Assembly: GCA_016722295.1 (NCBI GenBank)
Contig: JADKGL010000037.1
Coordinates: 1 to 64,000 of the forward strand
Origin: Saprospiraceae bacterium
GTDB lineage: Bacteria; Bacteroidota; Bacteroidia; Chitinophagales; Saprospiraceae
DNA length: 64,000 nt
Direction of reading: 5' to 3'
Shown: positions 1 to 9,588 of the stretch, piece by piece
Layout of the letters: every line of letters begins with the position of its first letter
How positions within the stretch are numbered: the stretch's first letter is position 1
Translations under genes and position numbers: made by a program
The notes under the pieces: generated by a model
Told to the model about the DNA's origin: nothing
The model's input: only the letters and a program-made list of their open reading frames with translations
The model's database searches: none

Positions 1-129
1 AACTGACTCAAAGTCAGAAATATTTCTATTTCCCGCAAAAGTGACAATTTTTTAAGAATTATTGTGACATTTTGACCTGAAAAGGGCATTGGTTATAAAT
101 TTGATATATTTGAGTTAAAATAGGATTAC

Positions 130-2809
130 ATGACTTACGAAAATTTTACAATAAAGGCACAAGACGCCATCCTCAGGGCGCAAGAAATAGCAACCACTCA
201 GATCAACAAATCGTAGATAGCTGCCACTTAGCAAAAGCAGTTATAGAAGTTGATGAAAAGTTGGTTGAGTGGCTTTTTCAAAATTGGCAGTTAATGTCCA
301 GAAATTAAACATGAATTGGATGCAATAATCAGATCTGTTCCAAAGGTACAAGGTGGAGGCAAACAATATTTATCCAATGATGCAAATCAGATTTTAGTCA
401 AGCTTAAAAAAAGTTGATGCCAGAATTCGACGATGAATATATTTCTTCTTGAATTAATTTTAATGGCGATTGCAAAGGTACAGATTCAGCTCCGAAAATA
501 TTTAAATCCAATGGCATCTCAGCAGAGGGAATTAAACAAGGCATCACCGAACTTCGCAAAGGAAAAAGTAACCGAGCAAGCAGTGATGAAATTATAATGC
601 ACGCAACAAATATGCAGTGAATTTTGACTGCCGCAGCGGCTGGAAAACTGGATCCGATAATTGGTCCCGACGAAGAAATGTACGCAGAATCTTACATATC
701 TTGTCAAGACGCAAAAAATAATCCCATCATCATTGGAGAAGCAGGTGTAGGAAAGACAGCCATCTTAGAAGGTATCGCTTGGCGAAGTCAAAAGTGATGT
801 TCCTGAAAATCTTCAAGACAAACAAATCTTTTCCTTGATCTCGTTGTATTAATTGCAGGAGCGAAATATAAAGGTGAATTTGAAGAAAGACTCAAGGCAG
901 TCGTAAAGAAGTCAACGAGTCTAATGGAAAAGTCATTTTATTTATTGATGAAATCCACTCATTGATAGGTGCAGGTGGTGGTAGTGAAGATCGATGCAGC
1001 CAATATTTTAAAACCCCGCATTGGCTCGGGGCGAACTACACACTATAGGTGCAACGACATTTGATGAATATCAAAAATATTTTGAAATGATAAAGCATTA
1101 GTCCGCAGATTTCAACCAGTGATGATCGATGAGCCTTCTGTTGAAGATACGATTTCTATCTTGCGAGGAATACAAGAAAGTATGAAGTATTTAAAAGTAG
1201 CGATACAAGATGAGGCTTTGATTGTTGCCGCCGAATTATCACACGCTAGATCTCTGATATTTGCCAGACAAGGCGATAGATTTGATCGATGAAGTTCTGC
1301 AAAATTAAGATTGAGTTGGACAGTGTTCCAGAAGAAATAGATGAGAAAGATCGCAAGTGCGACAACTTGAAATCGAGCGTGAAGCTGTAAAGAGAGAAAA
1401 AGAAAGTACAAAACTTAAAGCGATAGAAGAGCAACTTGCCAATGCAAAACAAGAACTGGATTCACTAAAAGCAGCTTGGAAATCAGAAAAGATATCGTTG
1501 ACGAAATTCAAACCATCAAGAAAAATTGATGAGATCAATATCGCAGCCGAAAAAGCAGAAGCGAGAGTGACTTTGGTATGGTGGCAAAACTCAAATTACG
1601 GTGATCCCAAAGAACAAGAAGCACCCTTGAAAACATCAGAAGAAAAGTTGACTAATCTACCTGAAGGATCGCGATTCACATCGACTGTGTCACTTCCAAT
1701 GATATTGCTGTAGTGAGCAAATGGACTGGAATTCCATTGCAAAAAATGATGAAGCGAGAGAGAAAATTGCTATTAGCTTGAAGATGAATTGGGCAAACGC
1801 GTCATCTGACAGAAAGAAGCTGTTCGTGCAGTGTCTGATGCAGTGAGAAGAAGTAGAGCAGGACTGCAAGATCCAAACAAGCCGATAGGTTCTTTTATTT
1901 TCTTAGGGCCGACTGGTAGTTGGAAAAACTGAATTAGCAAAGGCATTAGCTGAAGTTTTATTTGATGATGAGAAAGCGATGACACGCATTGACATGAGCG
2001 ATTCATGGAAGCTCATGCAGTAGCGAGACTCGTAGGTGCGCCTCCAGGATATGTAGGATATGATGAAGGAGGTCAATTGACCGAGCAGTGCATGAAGCCT
2101 TATTCTATCATATTGTTGGATGAGATCGAGAGCACATCCTGATACATTCAACATACTACTACAAGTATTGGATGACGGACGACTTACAGACAATAAAGGA
2201 CGAGTTGCCAATTTTAAAATACAATCATCATCATGACTTCCAATATGGATCTGAATTGATCTTGAAAATTTTGAAGATCTAGAAGCACTTGGTGATAAAC
2301 ATAGAGCAGATATCATCGAAACAACGAAGATCGAAGTGTTCGAAAAACTAAAAGAGAATCTTCGTCCAGAATTCCTCAATCGTATCGATGAGAAAATCAT
2401 GTTTCTTCCATTGACAAAAGAAGAAATCAAAAAATCGCAGGATTGCAATTGAGATCATTGATAAAGAATCTTAAAGCTCAAGGCATCGATATCGAGATCT
2501 CAGAGAAAGCATTGAATCTCTTAAGTGATTTGGGTTATGAACCACAGTTTGGAGCAGACCACTAAAGCGAGTGATCCAAAAGAAATCATCAATGAACTAG
2601 CAAAACTCATGCTCGGTGGTGATCTCATCCAAGATGGCAAACTCATGGTGGATGCAGATCAAAAAGGATTTGTCTTCAATGGAAAATCACAGGCATCCCC
2701 ACTCCAAAAACCAGAGGAGCGTGCCAAGCAACTCAACGAACTCACCAAAGCAACCAAAGACCTTGAAGACGCTGGAAAAAGCAGGAATGGAGAGGATAAG
2801 GAGGAATAG
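130..2809 (+). pseudogene. clpB: ATP-dependent disaggregase ClpB, broken by many indels
   Basis: ClpB is a hexameric AAA+ chaperone that rescues aggregated proteins together with DnaK. The reading starts at ATG 130 with the Clp N-domain (MTYENFTIKAQDAILRAQE). It continues, frame by frame, through the NBD1 Walker A GEAGVGKT (735-758), the Walker B region FIDEIH near 945, the charged coiled-coil middle domain (about 1300-1560) and an NBD2 Walker A near 1909-1935. In that last motif one extra base splits GPTG from VGKT. The C-terminal domain ends in frame at 2809. At least a dozen single-base indels break the frame, so no long ORF exists, yet domain order and near-full length are kept. It is either a recently decayed gene or a low-accuracy sequence stretch. 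Family identity is secure; functional status is not. Confidence 0.88.
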
Positions 2810-2824
2810 GAATATTGTTAAGAT

Positions 2825-2849
2825 AGGTTTTGTTTTTGGAAACCTTTTT
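2825..2849 (+). terminator. Rho-independent terminator after clpB
   Basis: AGGTTT (2825-2830) can pair with AAACCT (2840-2845), and a T run follows directly. It lies 16 bases after the clpB stop codon in the right orientation. The stem is short, so efficiency is uncertain. Confidence 0.5.
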
Positions 2850-2942
2850 ACTAGTCAATTAAAAGATAAAAAGTTTTTTGATGGTCTGAATGCCATTCCA
2901 TTTTAATATTTGAAGAATCAAGTGAGTATGAAAATTCACACG

Positions 2943-3475
2943 ATGATTTATTTGTTTTTTGATATTACATTCAATTTGTGTAATTGTAAATTTGGCCTCA
3001 AGGACAGCCTCAAACTTATAGAGGTTGACTGTTCTGAGTCTAAAGAGTCAACTGTCATATTAGCGTGATAGCATAGACCTTAAGATTTGGAAAACAGATT
3101 TGATGGATTGATATCCTGAGATGAAGAGGTAGATTTTAAATTCTCACTGATGTATGTTATAAGTGCTATTGAAAAATGTGGAATGCCATCAAAGCAAGAA
3201 ATTGGCAAGAAAGGGATATCTGCAATTATGATGGTTTTACAACATAGTGATGGTACAGAATATACTTTCAAATATTTACCCTATTTTGAAGCATTAGCTT
3301 TAAAAGGAGAAATAGAATATGAAATGTGGCATTGAGGAAAGATAGAAATCAACTTTTCTTTTGGGTAAACTCAAATCTAGGCACTCAAATTGAGAATGGA
3401 AAACTAAATAAATGATTTGAACCAGAATTAGTTGATCTCATAAGACAAGAAAAGGGTATGGAGCCTTAATTGAAC
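2943..3475 (+). pseudogene. DUF6624-like gene, degraded copy
   Basis: A start at ATG 2943 reads a hydrophobic beginning and then stops at about 3066. Downstream, 3150-3335 encodes the typical DUF6624 core: a GMPSKQEIGKKG-type segment followed by LQHSDGTEYTFKYLPYFEALALKGEI. After one more frameshift near 3332, a tail is readable (LRKDRNQLFFWVNSNLGTQIENG) that corresponds to the DRILxxxGxxQxYGTQ segment of the family, though it is diverged. Several stops and shifts make this non-functional as written. It shares upstream sequence with the second DUF6624 gene at 4955, so the two look like paralogues from a local duplication. The function of DUF6624 is unknown to me. Confidence 0.55.
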
Positions 3476-3592
3476 ATGATTTTTAAAATTAATTTTGATA
3501 CACAAAGAAAACAATTAATTACACTACATGGAAAAGTAAATAATTAGGAATTTATTACTATTCAAAAATTTATCATGAAATTTTTGAACAGA

Positions 3593-3850
3593 AAGTTGGC
3601 TCATTTTGGCAATGGCTCGACCGATATTATTCTGGAACAATTGAATCATTTCACATTTTGCTTTAACTGAACCTAGAGCCATTCCTTCAGCCTTTGACCT
3701 TTGGCTATACCCCTTTTCCCACCTTGCGAATAATAAACCAAGTTAACATAAATTCTGATTTAATTTCTGGATTTATTGGTTCAAATATTTCTAAAAAATG
3801 GTCTTCGGTCAATTCGACCACTTCTAACAAAGTGCTAAAATTGAGGATAC
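3593..3850 (-). pseudogene. Duplicated C-terminal fragment of an Rpn-family gene
   Basis: This stretch repeats, with mismatches and indels, the 3' part of the neighbouring Rpn-type gene (about 3907-4170). Both contain the segment reading VELTEDH-LEIFEPINP on the minus strand, then a Glu/Lys/Ala/Gly-rich stretch, then the helix around VETIAKMAK. The N-terminal nuclease part is absent from this copy, so it is a fragment, not a gene. Partial duplication of tails is plausible for this gene family, whose 3' ends carry low-complexity repeats. Confidence 0.6.
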
Positions 3851-3862
3851 AGTAACTTGTAA

Positions 3863-4818
3863 TCATGAATTTTTCCTAAAGTTTAAAATACTTTGAATTT
3901 CTTCAACAGTAAGTTTCGCCATTTTGGCAATGGTCTCGACTGGAATATTATTCTGGAACGCAGCTTGAATCATTTCCTATTTTGCTTTGACTGACCCTTC
4001 AGCCATTCCTTCAGCCTTACCTTCAGCCTTGCTTTTTCTATCCCTTTTGCTTCACCTTTAGCGATGAGTAAATCATAAGTTGACATAAATTCTGATTTTA
4101 ATTTTTGGATTTATTGGTTCAAATATTTCTAGAATATGGTCTTCGGTCAATTCGACAGCCTCAAGTATGTAAACAAAAAATTTCCTTAAATAGTTCTTTG
4201 AGTAATATGGATCGATACTGTTGATAATCTGTTGCATTTGCTTAACTAAGGCATTTGGATCATATCGATATCTTTGCAAAGACAAATAAGTGCGCAAAGC
4301 ATTGTCTTCCAGTTGATTAAGCGATTCATCTGTTAATCCAAAAAGTCCGACAAACACACTTTTGTAGTTAGGAACGTATTCCATAAGCGCTTTTGGATAA
4401 GTCTTCAATAAATCTGCCATAGATTCTACTTTCCATTTCTCCTTACCTTGGTAATATAGGATTGGTATGACTGGATGGACTTTTTTTTGGCTTTGACTTG
4501 TGCAGCATAAGCTGAGCTTAGATATTCTAGTACTTGAATCGATACATACTTGCTAGGATTGGCTTTGTTTTCTATTAGAATACTTACAAAGCAATCTCCA
4601 TGCTGCTCTTTCATTTGAACTTTGAAAACAATGTCAGAAAATCGCTCTTCAAGAGATTCATTGATGAAACTATTAGGACTATAAGTCAACGACCCCAAAT
4701 CTAAACAATCTATTATCTCTTTTGGTAAATACTCTGTAAGGAAAATTATAGCAAATGATTTTTGCGAAAGCATCTCCTTCGCAAACTTGTCATGAGGGTT
4801 GTTAATAGTAGGATCCAT
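3863..4818 (-). pseudogene. Rpn family PD-(D/E)XK nuclease / putative transposase, frameshifted
   Basis: The protein starts at ATG 4818 (MDPTINNPHDKFAKEML) and shows the family pattern of an early Asp (SDIVFKVQM) followed by an ExK motif (ILIENKANPSKYVSIQ), the catalytic core of PD-(D/E)XK nucleases. The frame breaks in a run of eight T at 4481-4488, where AKKKVHPVIPILYYQGKEKWKVES would otherwise continue. It resumes at MADLLKTYPKALMEY and breaks again near 4086. The remaining tail, a charged EGKAEG-like repeat then VETIAKMAKLTVEEIQSIL, ends at 3863. Rpn proteins are linked to recombination-promoting endonuclease activity. The homopolymer break suggests either sequence error or phase-variable slippage. 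Confidence 0.75.
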
Positions 4819-4954
4819 ACTGCAAAAATAATAATTTTATACTTTTGGAACTGAATTTTTAACTACATAAACAAATGTTTGTATAAAAAGATTCTTTATT
4901 TAATATTCTTCGTATTATTGTAGGATCAAGTGAGTTTGAAACTTTATTCAAACG

Positions 4955-5820
4955 ATGAAAAAAAATTGCAATTATATTACTCACTAATTTATGGAATTCA
5001 ATTTCAGCTCAAGTTTGGATTCCACCTCAATATGGTAATGTACCCAAAGATGTTTATAAAGCAAATGTCATTTATTTGCGTGTAAAATCATATGAAGATT
5101 TAGGAAAAGAAGATTTGTGGAAATTTTGCTAATGCTTATATAAACCTAAAGTGTTCTCCAGATACGGTTTATAAATACACCCAGCTCGGCTTAAAGACAG
5201 GAATACATAATATGTGTCTGCTCTATACTAGTTTTAATTCAAGATCAAAAGAGAAAATAAATGAGCACTATGGTGATCTATATGCAAACTCATTGAATCT
5301 TATAAAAAATACTTGTGATAGTCTTAAGGAAACATACAATTATGTATTTATTAAAAATCTCATAGATTTAGCAAAAGAGGATCGGTTAGAAGAACGACTC
5401 TTAGACAAAGAATCTGTTGGGCTACAAATTGGAGAACTTGTCCCAAATGGATTGGGAGTTAAGCGGTATTTAAATTGCTCATTAAGAGTACATAAATTAG
5501 ATTCCTTAATTGGTATCTTTGGATTCCCAACTTATTCACTCGTAGGATATACAAATGTACCAAAAGCAATGACTATTATATTACATGGACCATTGGAATA
5601 TATGGAGAAAGTGTTGCCCATTGCCCAAAAAGCTTATGATGAAGGAAATTTTGATGGTTATGAATTGGCACATCTAATAGATCGGATATTATGGCTCAAT
5701 GGTAAAAAACAAGTATATGGCACACAGTTTTATTTCATCGAAGATAAAATCTATTTGTTTCCTGTAGAAGATCCAAAGAATTTGGAGAAGAGAAGAAAAA
5801 AATGGATATCCCAACAGTAA
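4955..5820 (+). pseudogene. DUF6624 domain protein, frameshifted in its 5' part
   Basis: From residue MCLLYTSF (5212) to the stop at 5820 the frame is open and encodes a clear DUF6624 region: LDSLIGIFGFPTYSLVGY, then IDRILWLNGKKQVYGTQFYF and LFPVEDPKNLEKRRKKW. Upstream, the probable start is ATG 4955, followed by eight A (4958-4965). With seven A the frame reads KKIAIILLTNLWNSISAQVW, a secretion signal. A second shift lies near 5105-5130. It is therefore probably an exported protein of about 285 residues, interrupted by two small indels. No function can be assigned. The leader resembles that of the copy at 2943. Confidence 0.7.
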
Positions 5821-5933
5821 AGAGTTTACAGCATTACTACAAAAACAAACCAAAAGGGGAAAGATAAAATCATGCTAATAATATGATAATAAAATTAATA
5901 TTTCTAAATTGAAATAATTTTGAAAACCTAAAA

Positions 5934-6555
5934 ATGAACATGACCAAATTAATACAACACGACAAGTTAGTTCAGTTAAGTTTATTTCTTTGTTTCGTTT
6001 CAATATTCGCATGTAAGCTCCAAACCAGCAAAAAATCAGACGAGGGAAGAATATCTAGAATCGATCAATGAAGTCTATAAAAAACCAACTATTAGAATTG
6101 AAGGACAAGATACAATTTATAGTTACGAGCCTAAATTGCTAGTCAACTCACAGATAGCTGTTTTCAATGAAATGCCCGATATGGATAATAAAATGCATTC
6201 TTACCAGTCCTTATTAGGCAAGACTAAACTCCTTTACTTTTGGTTTACTACTTGCCCTCCATGTATAGAAAGCAAGCCTTGTTTGAACCATATACAACAA
6301 AAATTTGCAAACAAGAACATTGAGTTTATTTCATTTTGTCGCAATAGCAAAAGTTTAGTAAATGAATCCTTAAACGATAAACCATTCAACTTTAAAATTA
6401 TACCAGATTCTGATAAGTTGATTGACAGTGTGTTCAATTACAGTTTTGGGTATCCACTTCTGTTGATTGTGGATAAGCAAAATACTATAAAAGATGTAGT
6501 AAGATTTCCATGTTTTGTTTCAGATGCTGAATGGGAGCGAAAGCTAGGATTGTAA
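5934..6555 (+). pseudogene. TlpA-like thioredoxin-fold lipoprotein, one frameshift
   Basis: The open part from 6136 carries a thioredoxin-fold domain with the redox motif CPPC within LYFWFTTCPPCIESKP, typical of TlpA/ResA-type periplasmic reductases. The natural start is probably ATG 5934, giving a lipoprotein signal (LFLCFVSIFAC) with the lipobox Cys. The frame is lost in the A6 run at 6030-6035; with five A it continues NQTREEYLESINEVYKKPT into the domain. The function would be thiol-disulfide exchange in the periplasm. The single homopolymer indel makes a sequencing error a serious alternative to inactivation. Confidence 0.7.
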
Positions 6556-6967
6556 TGAAATTGGCTGTTCAACTATTTTAGATTGAGATCGATAGGAATA
6601 TCTCTTATAAGTGCGCAAAAAAAATCTTTGTTATAAAATCATTCATTTCTTTACGCTATGAACTATATTAATCTAAGTGTTCCAATTGATAAAAGTATTT
6701 TTGGATTTAGCTTGTCTATAAAATTATGTGTTCGACTCAGAATTGACAATTTACTTTACATTGATGATAATATAAACTAATCTCACTGTTAATTTTTAAA
6801 TGTATCCAGAGTATCAAAATCTACAATTTCAAAAATTATTAAAATTTTGTTCATAAAGTAAAACTTGCTTAATTCAATTTAGTTAAACCCAGATTACTCA
6901 ATGTAAATAAATTTATTATATCTTGAAAAATATCTTCAATGAATAATCTGGATTAAAACATAAAATC
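6556..6967. other. Intergenic region, no gene seen
   Basis: About 410 AT-rich bases between the TlpA-like gene and the leftward VOC gene. I see no coding pattern on either strand, no strong hairpin with a T tract and no repeat. The two flanking genes converge here. Confidence 0.6.
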
Positions 6968-7405
6968 TTAGCCCATCGGTTGTTCGTCAAAATTCACCAT
7001 CCAATTAATGCCAAATTTATCTACGAACATCCCAAAATAAGCACCCCAAAAAGTTTTGCTCATAGGCATGGTGATTTGACCTCCACTTGAAAGTCCATTG
7101 AAAAGTCTATCTGCTTCCTCTTGGGTTTCAGCATTTATTGAAATAGAGTAATTATTACCGACAATATAGCTTGAAGCCCATTCTCCACCTGTATCACTAC
7201 CGAATAAGCATGTTTCTTTACTTATAGGTAAAGTGACATGCATAATTCTTTCTCCATCCGCTTCACTCATTTTTGCACCTTCCTGCGGTGGCATATCTTT
7301 GAATTTTCCTATATAAGAAAATTCGCCACCAAAGACTGATTTATAAAAATTGAAGGCTTCTTCACATTTACCATCAAAAGTTAAATACACATTTACTGTT
7401 GCCAT
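6968..7405 (-). CDS. VOC family protein, PhnB/glyoxalase-like
   Basis: A 145-residue protein of the vicinal-oxygen-chelate superfamily. The opening VYLTFDGKCEEAFNFYKSVFGGEF and the ending TFWGAYFGMFVDKFGINWMVN are characteristic of the PhnB-like branch (the '3-demethylubiquinone methyltransferase-like' fold). These small cytosolic proteins bind metal and various small molecules, and the substrate cannot be told from sequence. It lies upstream of no other leftward gene but follows the SRPBCC and YciI genes on the same strand, a frequent neighbourhood for such small proteins in Bacteroidota. Length and both ends look complete. Confidence 0.85.
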   Translation of the reverse strand: MATVNVYLTFDGKCEEAFNFYKSVFGGEFSYIGKFKDMPPQEGAKMSEADGERIMHVTLPISKETCLFGSDTGGEWASSYIVGNNYSISINAETQEEADRLFNGLSSGGQITMPMSKTFWGAYFGMFVDKFGINWMVNFDEQPMG

Positions 7406-7430
7406 TTCTTAATAATTTATGTTGAACAAT

Positions 7431-7880
7431 TTAATTTTCATTTATTTCAGGTTCGACTAGTTTTATCAATTTTTATAAAGATTCTTGCCAACCTACATAA
7501 CAGAATTCAAGAGGGATCATATCGGGAATTCCTTCTTGAGAGATGTTTATTTCTGTGCCACATATTACAGAACGAAATTGTACACTTGTTATAATTTCAC
7601 CTGGTAAATTAGGATCATCAAATTTATCTGAATATTTGATCGTCTCATTTGGTTTTATTTCTAAATAATTGCCACCAAATGAATGTGATTTCTGAGTGGT
7701 AAAATTGTAAAAGGACATCCTAAAGCTTCCGCCCAAAACGAAATCCATATGATGAACTTCACATAAATATCCATATGGAGGAATCCAAAATGCAATTGCT
7801 TGTGAATTGGAAAAAGCTCTAAAGACCTTTTCTACTGGTGCCTTTATTACTCGATGAAAATGTACTGCATTATTCGCCAT
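7431..7880 (-). pseudogene. SRPBCC (AHSA1-like) protein with a premature stop
   Basis: The protein opens with FHRVIKAPVEKVFRAFSNSQAIAFWIPP, the AHSA1/START-like pattern for a ligand-binding helix-grip fold. Translation as written ends at TAA 7473-7475 after VGWQESL (135 residues). The same frame continues with KLIKLVEPEINEN to a second stop at 7431-7433, and GWQESL followed by xKLxxLVEPEI is the usual C-terminal helix of this family. So the coding region originally reached 7431 (149 residues), and one substitution (for example CAA or AAA to TAA) truncates the last helix. The short form may still fold. Cellular role unknown. Confidence 0.8.
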
Positions 7881-7891
7881 GATTATATATT

Positions 7892-8197
7892 TTAGTTTTT
7901 AGAAATAATAGGGACTACAGCCTTCATTGGAAAATATTCATATTTATTTATCGAACCAGCGGGGTCATTTGCTATAAAATCTTTTAACTCTTCTTCATTA
8001 GAAACTGACACTACCCCAAGTCCGTAAATCGCAATTGGATCTAGTACGGGCCCAAAAGCATAGACCTTGCCTTGATTGAGCTTTTCTGTCCAATAAGCGA
8101 CATGTGCCATCATAATACTCCTCTCACTATCTGACATCGTAGTAGCAAAATCAGGTCTTTGTGGACGCAAATAAACCGCATAAATTTGTTTTTCCAT
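7892..8197 (-). CDS. YciI family protein
   Basis: A 101-residue YCII-related protein with a ferredoxin-like dimeric alpha-beta barrel. Family signs are IYAVYLRPQRPDFATTMSD near the start, HVAYWTEKLNQGKVYAFGPV in the middle, and the VVSVSNEEELKDFIANDPA stretch. Members are small cytosolic proteins, mostly of unknown reaction. The gene sits 11 bases upstream of the SRPBCC gene on the same strand, so co-transcription is likely. Full length. Confidence 0.85.
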   Translation of the reverse strand: MEKQIYAVYLRPQRPDFATTMSDSERSIMMAHVAYWTEKLNQGKVYAFGPVLDPIAIYGLGVVSVSNEEELKDFIANDPAGSINKYEYFPMKAVVPIISKN

Positions 8198-8261
8198 ATT
8201 TCTGAAATTATTTGATTGGTAAAAATAGTCTAATTTACTACAAAACTAAGATTTATAAAAT

Positions 8262-8909
8262 CTAATTTGAAATAGATTTTATATCTGCAATTTCTAGAAT
8301 ATTTTTTGGATAAGAATCGATTGTCGCATTAATCATTGCTCTTCCAACTTCTTGAAGAGTAAGTGAAGATTTTGGAAATAAGCTTGGAATAATTGCTGCA
8401 AATATCTTAAAGATGAATTTTATATTTTTTTGTTCTTTAAAATGGCTCATAAAACCTGGACGAAAGTTATACTGTCCTTTAAATGGCAGTTTGTGCAAAT
8501 CATTTTCCGTCTTTCCTTTAACTCTTGCCCACATTACTTTACCCTTCTCTGTACTGTCAGTGCTAGTCCCGGAAACATAAATAAAATTCATGCTTGGATT
8601 TATGTCCGACAAGACTTTAGCAAAATGTACTGTCGTATCATAGGTTAATTTTGTATACTTTTCTTCATCCATACCTAATGAACTTACACCAGCACAATAA
8701 AAACAAGCATCATATCCAACCAGCTTTGCAGAATAGTCCTCAAGTTTCAAAAAATCCGAAACCAATAACTCTTTCAACTTTGGATGTGAAATATTACATG
8801 ACTTTCTGCTTATACTCAATATTTCTTTAACTTTATCATTCTGTAGGCACTCCAATAATACACCTTCTCCAACCATTCCAGTAGCGCCAGTTAAGATTAC
8901 TTTTATCAT
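8262..8909 (-). CDS. NAD(P)-binding SDR-like oxidoreductase / epimerase family
   Basis: The Rossmann start MIKVILTGATGMVGEGVLLECL gives the glycine motif GATGMVGEG. VGYDACFYCAGVSSLG and FIYVSGTSTDS are the strand and active-site regions of atypical, extended-SDR-like proteins. I chose ATG 8909 because the glycine motif should lie within the first dozen residues; an in-frame start at 8966 would add 19 hydrophobic residues without homologous pattern. It is 215 residues long, consistent with NAD(P)H-binding family members. Substrate unknown. It is the first gene of the leftward small-gene run. Confidence 0.75.
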   Translation of the reverse strand: MIKVILTGATGMVGEGVLLECLQNDKVKEILSISRKSCNISHPKLKELLVSDFLKLEDYSAKLVGYDACFYCAGVSSLGMDEEKYTKLTYDTTVHFAKVLSDINPSMNFIYVSGTSTDSTEKGKVMWARVKGKTENDLHKLPFKGQYNFRPGFMSHFKEQKNIKFIFKIFAAIIPSLFPKSSLTLQEVGRAMINATIDSYPKNILEIADIKSISN

Positions 8910-9125
8910 TTTAAAGAATTTTTTAACATCATCAAAAATAACAATAATTATCGATACAATATACACAATACTCCATGATATTGTTTTTTGAAATATAAAA
9001 AATGATGAATACCAATTAAATAATATCCTTAACTAATAGTTCATTACTGGCGCAATTGCCTTATATAAGAATTAATGTGAAATGGGTATTATCAAATGAG
9101 TGAAAAGCGTTTATTTTATGCATTA

Positions 9126-9506
9126 CTACATATTATTCTCGGAAGAGAATACACTTTCAATAATTACCACTGTTACAATGCCAATCGTATACATTAAGAT
9201 ATCCTTCCAATCGAAAGATGTACCAATGATTATCCTAGCAAGATTATTCCTTTGAAATCCAAGGTGTTGAACGATTCTAAAATACTGCAGCGCTTCAACA
9301 AAATAAGAAAAGAGTAGTACATAGAGTGCCGCATTCGAAGTCGATAAACTGACAAAAGACTTTAAAAAACAATAAATGAATATCACCACAAGTAAATCTC
9401 CTATATATGGACGTATGAAGCTATCATGGACATATATGGCAATTAAAATTTCTACTACTAGAATCAAAAGCGCCAATGCAAAGTATCGCGAATTGAATTT
9501 TAACAT
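9126..9506 (-). CDS. DUF2809 integral membrane protein
   Basis: A 126-residue protein with about four hydrophobic helices (residues 8-25, 35-52, 58-75, 103-120). The FSYFVEALQYFRIVQHLGFQ segment and the ending DWKDILMYTIGI match the DUF2809 family of small membrane proteins. No function is known to me. It is isolated between the SDR gene and the ars cluster, both on the same strand, with about 160 and 80 bases on its two sides. Confidence 0.75.
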   Translation of the reverse strand: MLKFNSRYFALALLILVVEILIAIYVHDSFIRPYIGDLLVVIFIYCFLKSFVSLSTSNAALYVLLFSYFVEALQYFRIVQHLGFQRNNLARIIIGTSFDWKDILMYTIGIVTVVIIESVFSSENNM

Positions 9507-9588
9507 ACTTTGATCAAACGTAAATCAAATTTATTTATTGAGTCCAAGTTTTAGTATTCGTTGAAGTCAAGAATTTTTATAATTAGCT

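Noticed and set aside
105..112. TATATTTG box upstream of clpB
   Set aside because: It fits the -7 consensus, but no TTTG lies at a proper distance and the region is sequence-poor, so a promoter was not called.
3863..4818. Complete insertion sequence
   Set aside because: The Rpn gene is often labelled a transposase, but no terminal inverted repeats or target-site duplication could be seen around it.
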